NCBI RefSeq assembly: GCF_025993685.1
Contig: NZ_DAJPEN010000001.1
Coordinates: 2,790,001 to 2,854,000 of the forward strand
Source: Bacteroides mediterraneensis
GTDB lineage: Bacteria; Bacteroidota; Bacteroidia; Bacteroidales; Bacteroidaceae
DNA: 64,000 nt
Direction of reading: 5' to 3'
In this document: positions 57,977-64,000 of the stretch, one piece after another
How positions within the stretch are numbered: position 1 is the stretch's first letter
How the letters are laid out: every line of letters starts with the position of its first letter
Position numbers and translations under genes: made by a program
Notes under the pieces: generated by a model
What the model was told of the DNA's origin: nothing
Seen by the model: the letters and a program-made list of their open reading frames with translations, nothing else
Databases searched by the model: none

Positions 57977-58888
57977 ATGCCTATGGACATAGAAGGAATG
58001 AAGCGGTTTCCGATAGAGGATTTCCTCGCACGGCTTGGGCATCATCCCGTGCAAAGGCGTGCCAATGCCGTCTGGTACCGTTCGCCTTACCGGGAGGAAA
58101 AGACACCGTCTTTCAAGGTAAACCCGGAGAAAAATCTCTGGTACGATTTCGGTGCCGGTATGGGCGGAAACATCTTCGCCCTCGCCGGGGAGTTCATCGG
58201 AAGTGGGGACTTCATCACGCAGGCGAGGTATGTGGCGGAGGTGTCGGGTATGCCGCTGCCGGAACATGAGCCACACCGGAGTTCCGAAGTGCGACAAGCT
58301 GGCGGGCAGAGCTTTGAGAATGTGGAGATACTTCCCTTGCAGAACCGGGCTTTGCTCCATTACCTGCACGAGCGTGGCATACCGTCCGCCATCGCCATAG
58401 CGAACTGTAAGGAGATGCGCTACACCACGCACGGCAAGCGGTATTTTGCCGTGGCTTTCGGTAACGGGAGCGGCGGATATGAGATACGCAATCCGTTCTT
58501 CAAGGGGTGCGTGCCACCGAAAGACGTGACCCTGCTGCCGTCCGGCTCAACCGCCTGCAACGTGCATGAGGGCTTCATGGACTACCTGTCCGCCCGTGCG
58601 CTGGGCATCGGGAACGGGGAAGACCACCTCGTGCTCAACTCTGTGTCCAATGTGGCGAGGGCATACAGGCATCTGGACGGCTACGGGCAGATAAAGTGCT
58701 ATCTTGACAACGATGAAGCCGGGCGGCGGACATTGGAAGCCCTCGGCACCCGCTACGGGGAAAGAGTATCGGACTGCTCCGGCATCTATGGCGGATGCAA
58801 GGACTTGAACGAACACCTGCAAAAGACGCTTGCCGAAAGGCAGGCACAGCGTGAGAACGAAAAGAAAAGCAAATCCATTAAAATGTAA
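57977..58888 (+). CDS. traP: TraP, primase-like TOPRIM protein with a zinc-less CHC2 domain
   Basis: 303 residues. The N-terminal part matches the DnaG CHC2 layout (YREEKTPSFKVNPEKNLWYDF, then GMGGNIFAL) but all cysteines of the zinc site are replaced (SPYR, DFGAG). The TOPRIM part has EGFMDYLSARALG and KCYLDNDEAGRRTLE, which supply the acidic residues. It may prime the transferred strand in the recipient, or be a non-zinc DNA-binding relative. It starts 3 nt after traO. Confidence 0.83.
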   Translation: MPMDIEGMKRFPIEDFLARLGHHPVQRRANAVWYRSPYREEKTPSFKVNPEKNLWYDFGAGMGGNIFALAGEFIGSGDFITQARYVAEVSGMPLPEHEPHRSSEVRQAGGQSFENVEILPLQNRALLHYLHERGIPSAIAIANCKEMRYTTHGKRYFAVAFGNGSGGYEIRNPFFKGCVPPKDVTLLPSGSTACNVHEGFMDYLSARALGIGNGEDHLVLNSVSNVARAYRHLDGYGQIKCYLDNDEAGRRTLEALGTRYGERVSDCSGIYGGCKDLNEHLQKTLAERQAQRENEKKSKSIKM

Positions 58889-58893
58889 CGATT

Positions 58894-59412
58894 ATGAACA
58901 TGAACAGATTGAACAATAGAGCAAAAACGAAAAGAAACATGGTGAAATCTCTGGCAGCCTTCTGTGTGGGGCTGCTCGCCTTCGGCTTCGCCTCGTGCGA
59001 TGATGAGCTGGATGTCATGCAAGCCTACCCGTTCACGGTGGAAACAATGCCCGTGCCGAAGGAGCTGGCAAAGGGTGAAACGGCGGAAATCCGCTGCGAG
59101 CTGGTGCGTGAGGGCGAGTTTGACGGGGCGGTCTATACCATCCGATATTTCCAGTTTGACGGCGAAGGTACGCTGAAGCTCGACAACGGGCTGGTGTTCC
59201 AGCCCAACGACCGTTACCTGCTGGAGAACGAGAAGTTCCGCCTGTACTACACATCGGAGTGTGACGAGTCACAGAGCCTGACCATTACGGTGGAGGACAA
59301 TTTCGGGAACTCTTTTGAATGGGAAGTGGAGTTCAACAACGACACGGACATGGATGAGGTTCCGTCCGGAAACGATACGCTGAATACGGTGAAAGGAGGT
59401 GTCTATCAGTAA
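58894..59412 (+). CDS. traQ: TraQ, DUF3872 lipoprotein
   Basis: 172 residues. After a basic start, a leader with lipobox FGFASC (CDDELD follows) and a beta-rich domain (VTVETMP-like start PFTVETMPVPKELAKGE, then LTITVEDNFGNSFEWEVEF). Last named gene of the CTnDOT-type operon; probably part of the envelope complex. Its 3' end carries AAAGGAGG ahead of the lysozyme gene. Confidence 0.83.
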   Translation: MNMNRLNNRAKTKRNMVKSLAAFCVGLLAFGFASCDDELDVMQAYPFTVETMPVPKELAKGETAEIRCELVREGEFDGAVYTIRYFQFDGEGTLKLDNGLVFQPNDRYLLENEKFRLYYTSECDESQSLTITVEDNFGNSFEWEVEFNNDTDMDEVPSGNDTLNTVKGGVYQ

Positions 59413-59419
59413 GTCAGGA

Positions 59420-59932
59420 ATGAAACGGCTGTTTGCAGTGGCAGTGCTGGCGGTTGCTTTCTCCGCCAGCCTGCCCGCGCAAGGTACGGATGAAACGGCT
59501 GCATCGTTCCACGATGAGCCGAAGGCTGAATTAGCCGTCGAGCTGATTAAGAAATACGAGGGACTCCATGACCGTTCTGATTATCCGTACTACGGTTACG
59601 GACATTGTAAACTTCCGGGAGAGGAACTGTCCTACGATATGACGGAGGCGGAAGCGGAAGAACTGCTCCGCAAGGACTTGGCAGAGCGTTATAAGTTGTT
59701 CCGCAAATATAAAAAAGATGCCCTGCTCCTGACCGTTCTTAGCTACAATGTGGGGCACGGGACTCTGCTCGGCTACGGTAAACGTCCGAAAAGCCGTCTG
59801 GTGAAAAAGTTGGAAGCGGGCGACCGGAACATTTATATGGAATACATATCCTACTGCCACTACAAGGGTCGGAAAATCCGCTCGATAGAGCGGCGACGGA
59901 AAATGGAATTTCTGCTGCTGTATGAGAAGTAA
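59420..59932 (+). CDS. Exported lysozyme-like muramidase
   Basis: About 170 residues from the ATG at 59420 (MKRLFAVAVLAVAFSASLPAQG); the frame also has a GTG at 59399, but that codon is only 1 nt from the AGGAGG. A signal peptide precedes a GH24/T4-lysozyme-like domain: KKYEGLHDRSDYPYYGYGH contains the catalytic Glu and Asp, followed by LSYNVGHG and RRRKMEFLLLYE. It would open peptidoglycan locally for pore assembly. Last gene of the tra operon. Confidence 0.87.
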   Translation: MKRLFAVAVLAVAFSASLPAQGTDETAASFHDEPKAELAVELIKKYEGLHDRSDYPYYGYGHCKLPGEELSYDMTEAEAEELLRKDLAERYKLFRKYKKDALLLTVLSYNVGHGTLLGYGKRPKSRLVKKLEAGDRNIYMEYISYCHYKGRKIRSIERRRKMEFLLLYEK

Positions 59933-59934
59933 CG

Positions 59935-59974
59935 CAAAGGGAGAGCTTCACACAAATGGTGGGGTCTCCCTTTG
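59935..59974 (+). terminator. Terminator after the tra operon
   Basis: CAAAGGGAGA (59935-59944) pairs with TCTCCCTTTG (59965-59974), followed by a weak T-rich stretch. Confidence 0.7.
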
Positions 59975-60053
59975 TCATTTTCCGGAAAGGTTTTGCTTTG
60001 CTCCGGGAAAAGACCTAATTTTGTATCACTTTTTTTGAAACTGAAAAACAATC

Positions 60054-60398
60054 ATGGAAAATTATATGGCAAAAGCAGCGGATGCCTTTCTGACAGGGCG
60101 TCCGTATGGCATACGTCTTGACTTCAAACATAAGGGCTTCGCTCTTTTCAACTACAACATGAACGAGCTTGGCAACCATCTTCCCGGCAGACTGGAAACG
60201 CTTCCGCTGGAGGATTTTGACGTGGAGGATATTCCGCTGTGTGGGGAACGTATTGTCCGAAAGGAAAACATAACGGACATCTTCTTCTATGACGAGAAGA
60301 GCAACCCGTATTCGGACAACCGTGTGGATATGAAGAAACTGAAAGCATACAACAAATATATCTATCCGCTTGCACTTATTCTGAATAGAAATCTGTAA
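60054..60398 (+). CDS. Conserved hypothetical ICE protein
   Basis: 114 residues (MENYMAKAADAFLTGRPYGIRLDF), hydrophilic, no leader. Not recognised beyond its usual place after the tra operon of Bacteroidales elements. The TTTTGTATC at 60020-60028 before it may be a promoter. It ends at a strong hairpin terminator. Confidence 0.6.
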   Translation: MENYMAKAADAFLTGRPYGIRLDFKHKGFALFNYNMNELGNHLPGRLETLPLEDFDVEDIPLCGERIVRKENITDIFFYDEKSNPYSDNRVDMKKLKAYNKYIYPLALILNRNL

Positions 60399-60408
60399 GA
60401 TGGAACTC

Positions 60409-60438
60409 AAAAAGACTTCCATCAGTGGAAGTCTTTTT
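60409..60438. terminator. Hairpin terminator, copy 1
   Basis: AAAAAGACTTCCA (60409-60421), loop TCAG less one base, TGGAAGTCTTTTT (60426-60438): a perfect 13-bp stem working in both directions. Nearly the same hairpin recurs at 60808-60833. Confidence 0.88.
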
Positions 60439-60463
60439 GGATTAAAATATTTGTCAGGTTATG

Positions 60464-60751
60464 CTACGATAATGTCACAATATACGGTCTGTTACGCGTA
60501 ATCTGAAAAGCGAATTTTATATCCGTTTCAATTCCTGACATTTCTTTAGCCTGACATAAATCTTCATTCACTTTGATACAAACCTCTGCCTTTCCGCTAC
60601 TTTCAAATTCCATCTGCAAGGTTGTTTCGGAAAAATCCAGTTTTTTCCAGCCAAAAGAAACAACAAGAGTTTCATACAGACTTCTAAACTGATTTTCTGT
60701 CAGACTGACTGATCCCAATGTAAGTAATACCCAATACTTTGCCATATACAT
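60464..60751 (-). CDS. Hypothetical protein bracketed by duplicate hairpins
   Basis: About 95 residues from an ATG at 60751 (MYMAKYWVLLTLGS; 60745 is also possible). The sequence has SVSLTENQFRSLYETLVVSFGW and looks like a small folded cytoplasmic protein, but no family is recognised. It is more AT-rich than its neighbours and lies between two copies of the same hairpin, as a late insertion might. Confidence 0.5.
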   Translation of the reverse strand: MYMAKYWVLLTLGSVSLTENQFRSLYETLVVSFGWKKLDFSETTLQMEFESSGKAEVCIKVNEDLCQAKEMSGIETDIKFAFQITRNRPYIVTLS

Positions 60752-60807
60752 TTTTATTTTCCAAAATAAGTAAAAACACATTATAAATCAAAGACAAAGG
60801 GACAAAA

Positions 60808-60833
60808 AAAGACTTCCGTCAGTGGAAGTCTTT
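60808..60833. terminator. Hairpin terminator, copy 2
   Basis: AAAGACTTCC (60808-60817) and GGAAGTCTTT (60824-60833). It matches copy 1 except for one base in the loop-side stem. Further hairpins CTACTTTCTTT/AAAGAAAGTAG (60852-60892) and GGCGGC/GCCGCC (60893-60908) follow, and can end the leftward operon. Confidence 0.8.
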
Positions 60834-60913
60834 GGAACAGCGGTTTCTTTGCTACTTTCTTTGTCCGCCTTCTGCTCACCGAAAGAAAGTAGGGCGGCTC
60901 TCGCCGCCTCTGC

Positions 60914-61219
60914 CTAAAGTCGGGTGTAAAGTCCCGTTACATCCGTGAAAATCTGCTGGAGCATATCAAAGTACACTCCCTCGTATTTGGCTATCTCCTT
61001 GACCTTGATGTCCGCATACTTCGTCAGTGACTGACGATAGAAATACATGGTGTATGTATCCGTATCCTCGTCCAATATGATTTTCAGTCTGTTGGCTGAC
61101 GTCTTGTTCCTTGCAAGGCTCATTTGTAGTCCGTTGCCCAAATTGATATAGTTACGGCTTCCCGTCATGACGGTAAATCCATGACCGCCCAACTGCTGTA
61201 AGATTGTATTCGCTATCAT
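60914..61219 (-). CDS. Conserved hypothetical ICE protein
   Basis: 101 residues (MIANTILQQLGGHGFTVMTGS). The protein has a pattern of small mixed alpha/beta folds (NYINLGNGLQMSLARNKTSAN, LKIILDEDTDTYTMYFYRQS). No function known. Last gene of a leftward operon of small accessory genes. Confidence 0.65.
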   Translation of the reverse strand: MIANTILQQLGGHGFTVMTGSRNYINLGNGLQMSLARNKTSANRLKIILDEDTDTYTMYFYRQSLTKYADIKVKEIAKYEGVYFDMLQQIFTDVTGLYTRL

Positions 61220-61271
61220 CTGTATATGAATTTAAGTTATTGCCAATGGGTGGCTTTTGCCACCCGATTTT

Positions 61272-61475
61272 TTATACATTCATGCTCTGCCTTATATGTT
61301 CCAATGTGCGCTCGGCAATGGGTCGTGTTTCCTCCGTCCAAAGGTCATAGTCATGTACGGATATTCCCACACTCTGCAAGTCACGGATATAGCCGGACAC
61401 ATAATCTCCCGTAGGGAGGTAAACGAACTGCATCCATGCGTCCCTGCTGTCTGTCAATATAAAATAGTATTTCAT
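61272..61475 (-). CDS. Small hypothetical protein
   Basis: 67 residues (MKYYFILTDSRDAWMQFVYL), ending SMNV. Cytoplasmic by appearance; no motif. Part of the leftward accessory operon. Confidence 0.55.
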   Translation of the reverse strand: MKYYFILTDSRDAWMQFVYLPTGDYVSGYIRDLQSVGISVHDYDLWTEETRPIAERTLEHIRQSMNV

Positions 61476-61537
61476 GCTCTTTCTGTTTTATGGGTTATCT
61501 GTTTCGGGTGCGGGCGGTATTGTGTACCGCCACACCT

Positions 61538-61777
61538 TTAGTATTCTTTCACTTCGGCAATGGGGGTATATTTTCTGAGCCATTCCACCACATGCACCAT
61601 GTTGTATTCGGAAGTGATGACTGCCGTATGTTCGTTTATCGGGGTCATTCTTGTACTTTCGTAGCTCTCTATCCACTCCTTTAGTGTTGCCACATCACAA
61701 GTATCGGTACACATCATATCCAAAATTCCGATAGGGTCGCTGAATGTCACAATCAAAGTATCATAGTATGCTGTCAT
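61538..61777 (-). CDS. Small hypothetical protein
   Basis: 79 residues from the ATG at 61777 (MTAYYDTLIVTFSDPIGILD). The ATG overlaps the stop of the next gene upstream (61774-61777), which favours this start over 61804. Function unknown. Confidence 0.6.
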   Translation of the reverse strand: MTAYYDTLIVTFSDPIGILDMMCTDTCDVATLKEWIESYESTRMTPINEHTAVITSEYNMVHVVEWLRKYTPIAEVKEY

Positions 61778-62001
61778 AATCTGTCCTCCTTTCCTTTTAT
61801 CCATTCGTCACGCAGTTGTCTGCACTCCTCCAATGTCGGTCTCACGCAGGAGAAAAGTTCTCCGTCCGTGTGTCGGTAATCATATTGGAAAAGGGTTGTT
61901 CTTTTCCGTCTGATAGTCGTTTGGTACTTTTCGTACTTCTCAGTACCTGCCGTTTGGCAGGTACTCACTCCGTTGATGGTCATTCTTGTTGTCATGGTCA
62001 T
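61774..62001 (-). CDS. DUF3873-like protein
   Basis: 75 residues with the block MTINGVSTCQTAGTEKYEKY and FQYDYRHTDGELFSC...LEECRQLRDEW, which I recall as DUF3873 of Bacteroidales elements. Function unknown. Overlaps both neighbours by 4 nt, so it is coupled to them. Confidence 0.65.
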   Translation of the reverse strand: MTMTTRMTINGVSTCQTAGTEKYEKYQTTIRRKRTTLFQYDYRHTDGELFSCVRPTLEECRQLRDEWIKGKEDRL

Positions 62002-62213
62002 TTCCTTTTAATGGTTATCTTTCCTATTTCTTTTTCGGGGTGGGTATCGAAATCCCAGTCCACTTCTTCATCATCCAATGTGGTGTGAATGTTTCCGCCC
62101 ATTACCAAACCGCACTCTTTCATTACGAGTTCTCTTGCTTTCGTTCTGCTATCGGCTTCTACCTCGAACACTCCCGAAAATACAAATCTTGTATTTACTA
62201 CATATTTTGCCAT
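61998..62213 (-). CDS. Small hypothetical protein
   Basis: 71 residues (MAKYVVNTRFVFSGVFEVEADS), with a short beta-rich start and a helix (RTKARELVMKECGLVMGG). Function unknown; accessory operon member. Confidence 0.55.
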   Translation of the reverse strand: MAKYVVNTRFVFSGVFEVEADSRTKARELVMKECGLVMGGNIHTTLDDEEVDWDFDTHPEKEIGKITIKRK

Positions 62214-62224
62214 ATCTGTATCGG

Positions 62225-62482
62225 TTAAAATTCAACAATCAGCAGTCGGTTCTCCATTACCTTTTCAGGGTCGGTTATCATCCTTTGGGCTACCCAAAGG
62301 TGATGTGCTCCGAAGCCGTAGGCGAACAGCCTTCCGAAGTTCTCGTTTTCTGAAAGTTTCGCCATTGAATTGCGGATTTCCGTTTCGCTAAAACTCAAGG
62401 ACAAGGTGTTTATCAGACTGACAAAGATGTCGGTTACTTTCTCGTCCCATAATATCAGTATGTTTTCTATCTTTATTTCCAT
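62225..62482 (-). CDS. Small hypothetical protein
   Basis: 85 residues from the ATG at 62482 (MEIKIENILILWDEKVTDIF). Helical, without a leader; no family recognised. Lies 26 nt downstream of the PcfJ-like gene. Confidence 0.55.
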   Translation of the reverse strand: MEIKIENILILWDEKVTDIFVSLINTLSLSFSETEIRNSMAKLSENENFGRLFAYGFGAHHLWVAQRMITDPEKVMENRLLIVEF

Positions 62483-62508
62483 ATCATGTATATTTTGAAG
62501 TCTATAAA

Positions 62509-63789
62509 TCAAGCACTCATCCGCTTGCGGATAAGTTCGGCATTGCTCTCTACAAGGCTGATGATGCGGTCGTGGTATTCGGTATTGGAATTACATACAC
62601 CTCTGCTCTGTACCACCTTGAATGTTGTCAGTGAAACCTCTACCGTTTCAATGCGTTTGCCGTCAATGGTTGCGGATAGGATAAGGGAGTCTGTCCTCTT
62701 GTGATAGCTTCCCACACAATGGTGCATCAGTTTTCCTTCAAGTTGCATTTCCGCTACACTCTCAATGACCTTTACAAGAATAAGGTTGTCGGTAAACACA
62801 AGTCCGAAAAACTTGCCTTTGGACTTCAGATAATTCTTTTCGTCCTTGACCAACTGCTCCCTGCGTTGCTCCGCTCTTTCCCTTTCAATCTGTTCTTCAC
62901 GTTTTCTGACAAGTCGGTCATGTGCCTTTTTCAAGTCTGTCGGACAAACATATTTTGGGCAGTGGGTGTCTTTCCCGAAATGTCGGAGCAGTCTTACAAG
63001 GTCACACCACATGGAGGCATCTGCAATATGATAGCCGTTTCGGATACAGATTTTTATGGAGTTCCAATATTCATGCAAATTGACATTTGAAATGACGGCA
63101 TATCTGAACATTTCTGTCTGTCCCGCTTTAAGCAATGTTTCCTTTTTGCTGTCCGTCAGAATGGCGGTAAAAAATTCGTATGGGGTCAGTTTGTGGAATG
63201 CTCCCTTGAAGCCGTTCCGCCTTAATTCGGGAATGATGCGCATTGCCGGATAAGTCTTGTATGCGTCTATGTTGTATGCTTTCAGCATCTTGTTGCTGCG
63301 CAATTCCATATCGCTCCATTCAGTCCAAAGGTCATAGTACATCGTGTGCATGGCTCTCAGTCGGGCAATAACCTCGGTCTTTCCGTTTGGGGCAATCCAC
63401 CACTGCACCACCTCCCGAATGGAATACTCTGCCTTTTGTCCCACCTTGCATATTACACTTACCATAAAGTAGCGCAACACTTGATAGCCTTTTCGGGTCG
63501 TAATGATTTCATAATATGCGCTGTCCCTGAAAACTCTCTTTCGGGTATCAAGCATTTCAAGTTCCTTTCCGCAATGGGGACAGCTACAGCCACATATAGT
63601 TTCCGCAAGAGTGTGTCCGCCTTTCCAACGATGTCCACATTCCGAACAAGTGATAGTTCCGCCTTTTGTGCGGTAGGCATGATGCTTGAAGCAATGTTCA
63701 AAAGCGTATGCTTTCTGCTTGTCTGTCAGTTCGGGCAGTCCGCTTGACAAACGGACTACCTCTTTCTGTATGCGTGTTCTCGGTTTCAT
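62509..63789 (-). CDS. PcfJ-like protein
   Basis: 426 residues from the ATG at 63789 (MKPRTRIQKEVV); the longer frame to 63891 overlaps PcfK and is not used. N-terminal zinc ribbon (CSECG, CSCPHCG), the WIAPNG block, and a C-terminal conserved region (LEGKLMHHCVGSYHKRTDSLIL) that defines PcfJ-type proteins. A role in conjugation is assumed from association only. The full copy allows the left-edge fragment (1-568) to be recognised. Confidence 0.82.
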   Translation of the reverse strand: MKPRTRIQKEVVRLSSGLPELTDKQKAYAFEHCFKHHAYRTKGGTITCSECGHRWKGGHTLAETICGCSCPHCGKELEMLDTRKRVFRDSAYYEIITTRKGYQVLRYFMVSVICKVGQKAEYSIREVVQWWIAPNGKTEVIARLRAMHTMYYDLWTEWSDMELRSNKMLKAYNIDAYKTYPAMRIIPELRRNGFKGAFHKLTPYEFFTAILTDSKKETLLKAGQTEMFRYAVISNVNLHEYWNSIKICIRNGYHIADASMWCDLVRLLRHFGKDTHCPKYVCPTDLKKAHDRLVRKREEQIERERAEQRREQLVKDEKNYLKSKGKFFGLVFTDNLILVKVIESVAEMQLEGKLMHHCVGSYHKRTDSLILSATIDGKRIETVEVSLTTFKVVQSRGVCNSNTEYHDRIISLVESNAELIRKRMSA

Positions 63790-63790
63790 A

Positions 63791-64000
63791 TCAAAAATCA
63801 AATAATGAGGGTTGGACTTGGGTTTCTTTTTTCGCTGTCGGCTTGTTGCGGTTCTGTAGCTTTTGGAGTTCCATCTGCTGATATTGAGCAACAGCCTTTC
63901 TCCTTGCTTCCTGCTTTTCCTCTTCTGTCAGTTCCACCACATGGTTTACAACTACTTGACATTGTATAGGCTTGCCTACTTCAATCTCGTTTTCATCGTA
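63791..64000 (-). CDS. PcfK-like protein, C-terminal part (runs off the right edge)
   Basis: About 69 C-terminal residues, including the block VELTEEEKQEARRKAVAQY and the ending QPSLFDF, which match the protein at 571-987. The stop is 1 nt before the PcfJ start codon. The gene continues beyond base 64000. Confidence 0.78.
   Translation of the reverse strand, partial: YDENEIEVGKPIQCQVVVNHVVELTEEEKQEARRKAVAQYQQMELQKLQNRNKPTAKKETQVQPSLFDF

Overview
The window looks like a Bacteroidales chromosome (Bacteroides, Parabacteroides or Prevotella type) carrying a CTnDOT-family integrative conjugative element. The evidence is the gene order int - HTH/orf3/topoisomerase III - rteA-rteB-rteC - mobCBA - traA to traQ, the Bacteroidetes-type promoters (TAnnTTTG), and the domain families typical of these elements. 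The left edge (1 to about 3180, AT-rich, all minus strand) belongs to a different, related element. It holds a PcfJ/PcfK pair, a DUF1896 gene and the last 72 codons of a tyrosine integrase whose 5' part is missing. The element of interest seems to begin near 3180 and runs past the right edge.

Layout of the element: two IntDOT-like integrases (3.4-5.9 kb); small HTH genes and a DUF4099/DUF3945 protein leading to topoisomerase III (6.4-12.1 kb); a candidate ~90-nt RteR-like small RNA (12.15-12.24 kb); DUF1896 and a 2000-residue methylase/SNF2 helicase (12.3-18.7 kb); an AT-rich cargo of about 17 kb (18.8-35.7 kb); rteA-rteB, a RibD_C-type reductase and rteC (35.7-40.9 kb); the leftward mobC-mobB-mobA genes and a candidate oriT region rich in inverted repeats (41.0-45.5 kb); the traA-traQ operon ending in a lysozyme (45.5-59.9 kb); and a leftward set of small genes with a second PcfJ/PcfK pair (60.4-64 kb).

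The cargo is the unusual part. No tetQ is present. In its place is an exported redox module: an AraC regulator and a truncated second copy, two CMD-cupin proteins (one frameshifted), five exported flavodoxins (three of them lipoproteins), two acetyltransferases, an aldo/keto reductase and a TIM-barrel amidohydrolase that both carry twin-arginine signals, a nitroreductase, an SDR, a metallo-beta-lactamase-fold enzyme, two paralogous alpha/beta hydrolases, and tatA-tatC. Five cargo promoters share an AraC-like box exactly 38 bp upstream of the -7 element, and a sixth has a variant. The last cargo operon (flavodoxins-tatA-tatC) overlaps rteA, so the master regulators of excision and transfer appear to sit in the same transcript as the redox/Tat module, the place tetQ holds in CTnDOT.

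A second level of control is visible. The 12-mer CCACTAAATCCA occurs seven times in sense leaders of backbone genes, five times exactly 7-8 nt before a start codon. Its exact complement occurs once, directly before the intrinsic terminator downstream of topB. This fits an antisense small RNA (RteR-like) that pairs with the ribosome-docking region of mobA, traI, traN, a HTH gene and DUF1896-helicase, and with the leaders of topB and traE. All functions are read from sequence by eye; no database search was run.
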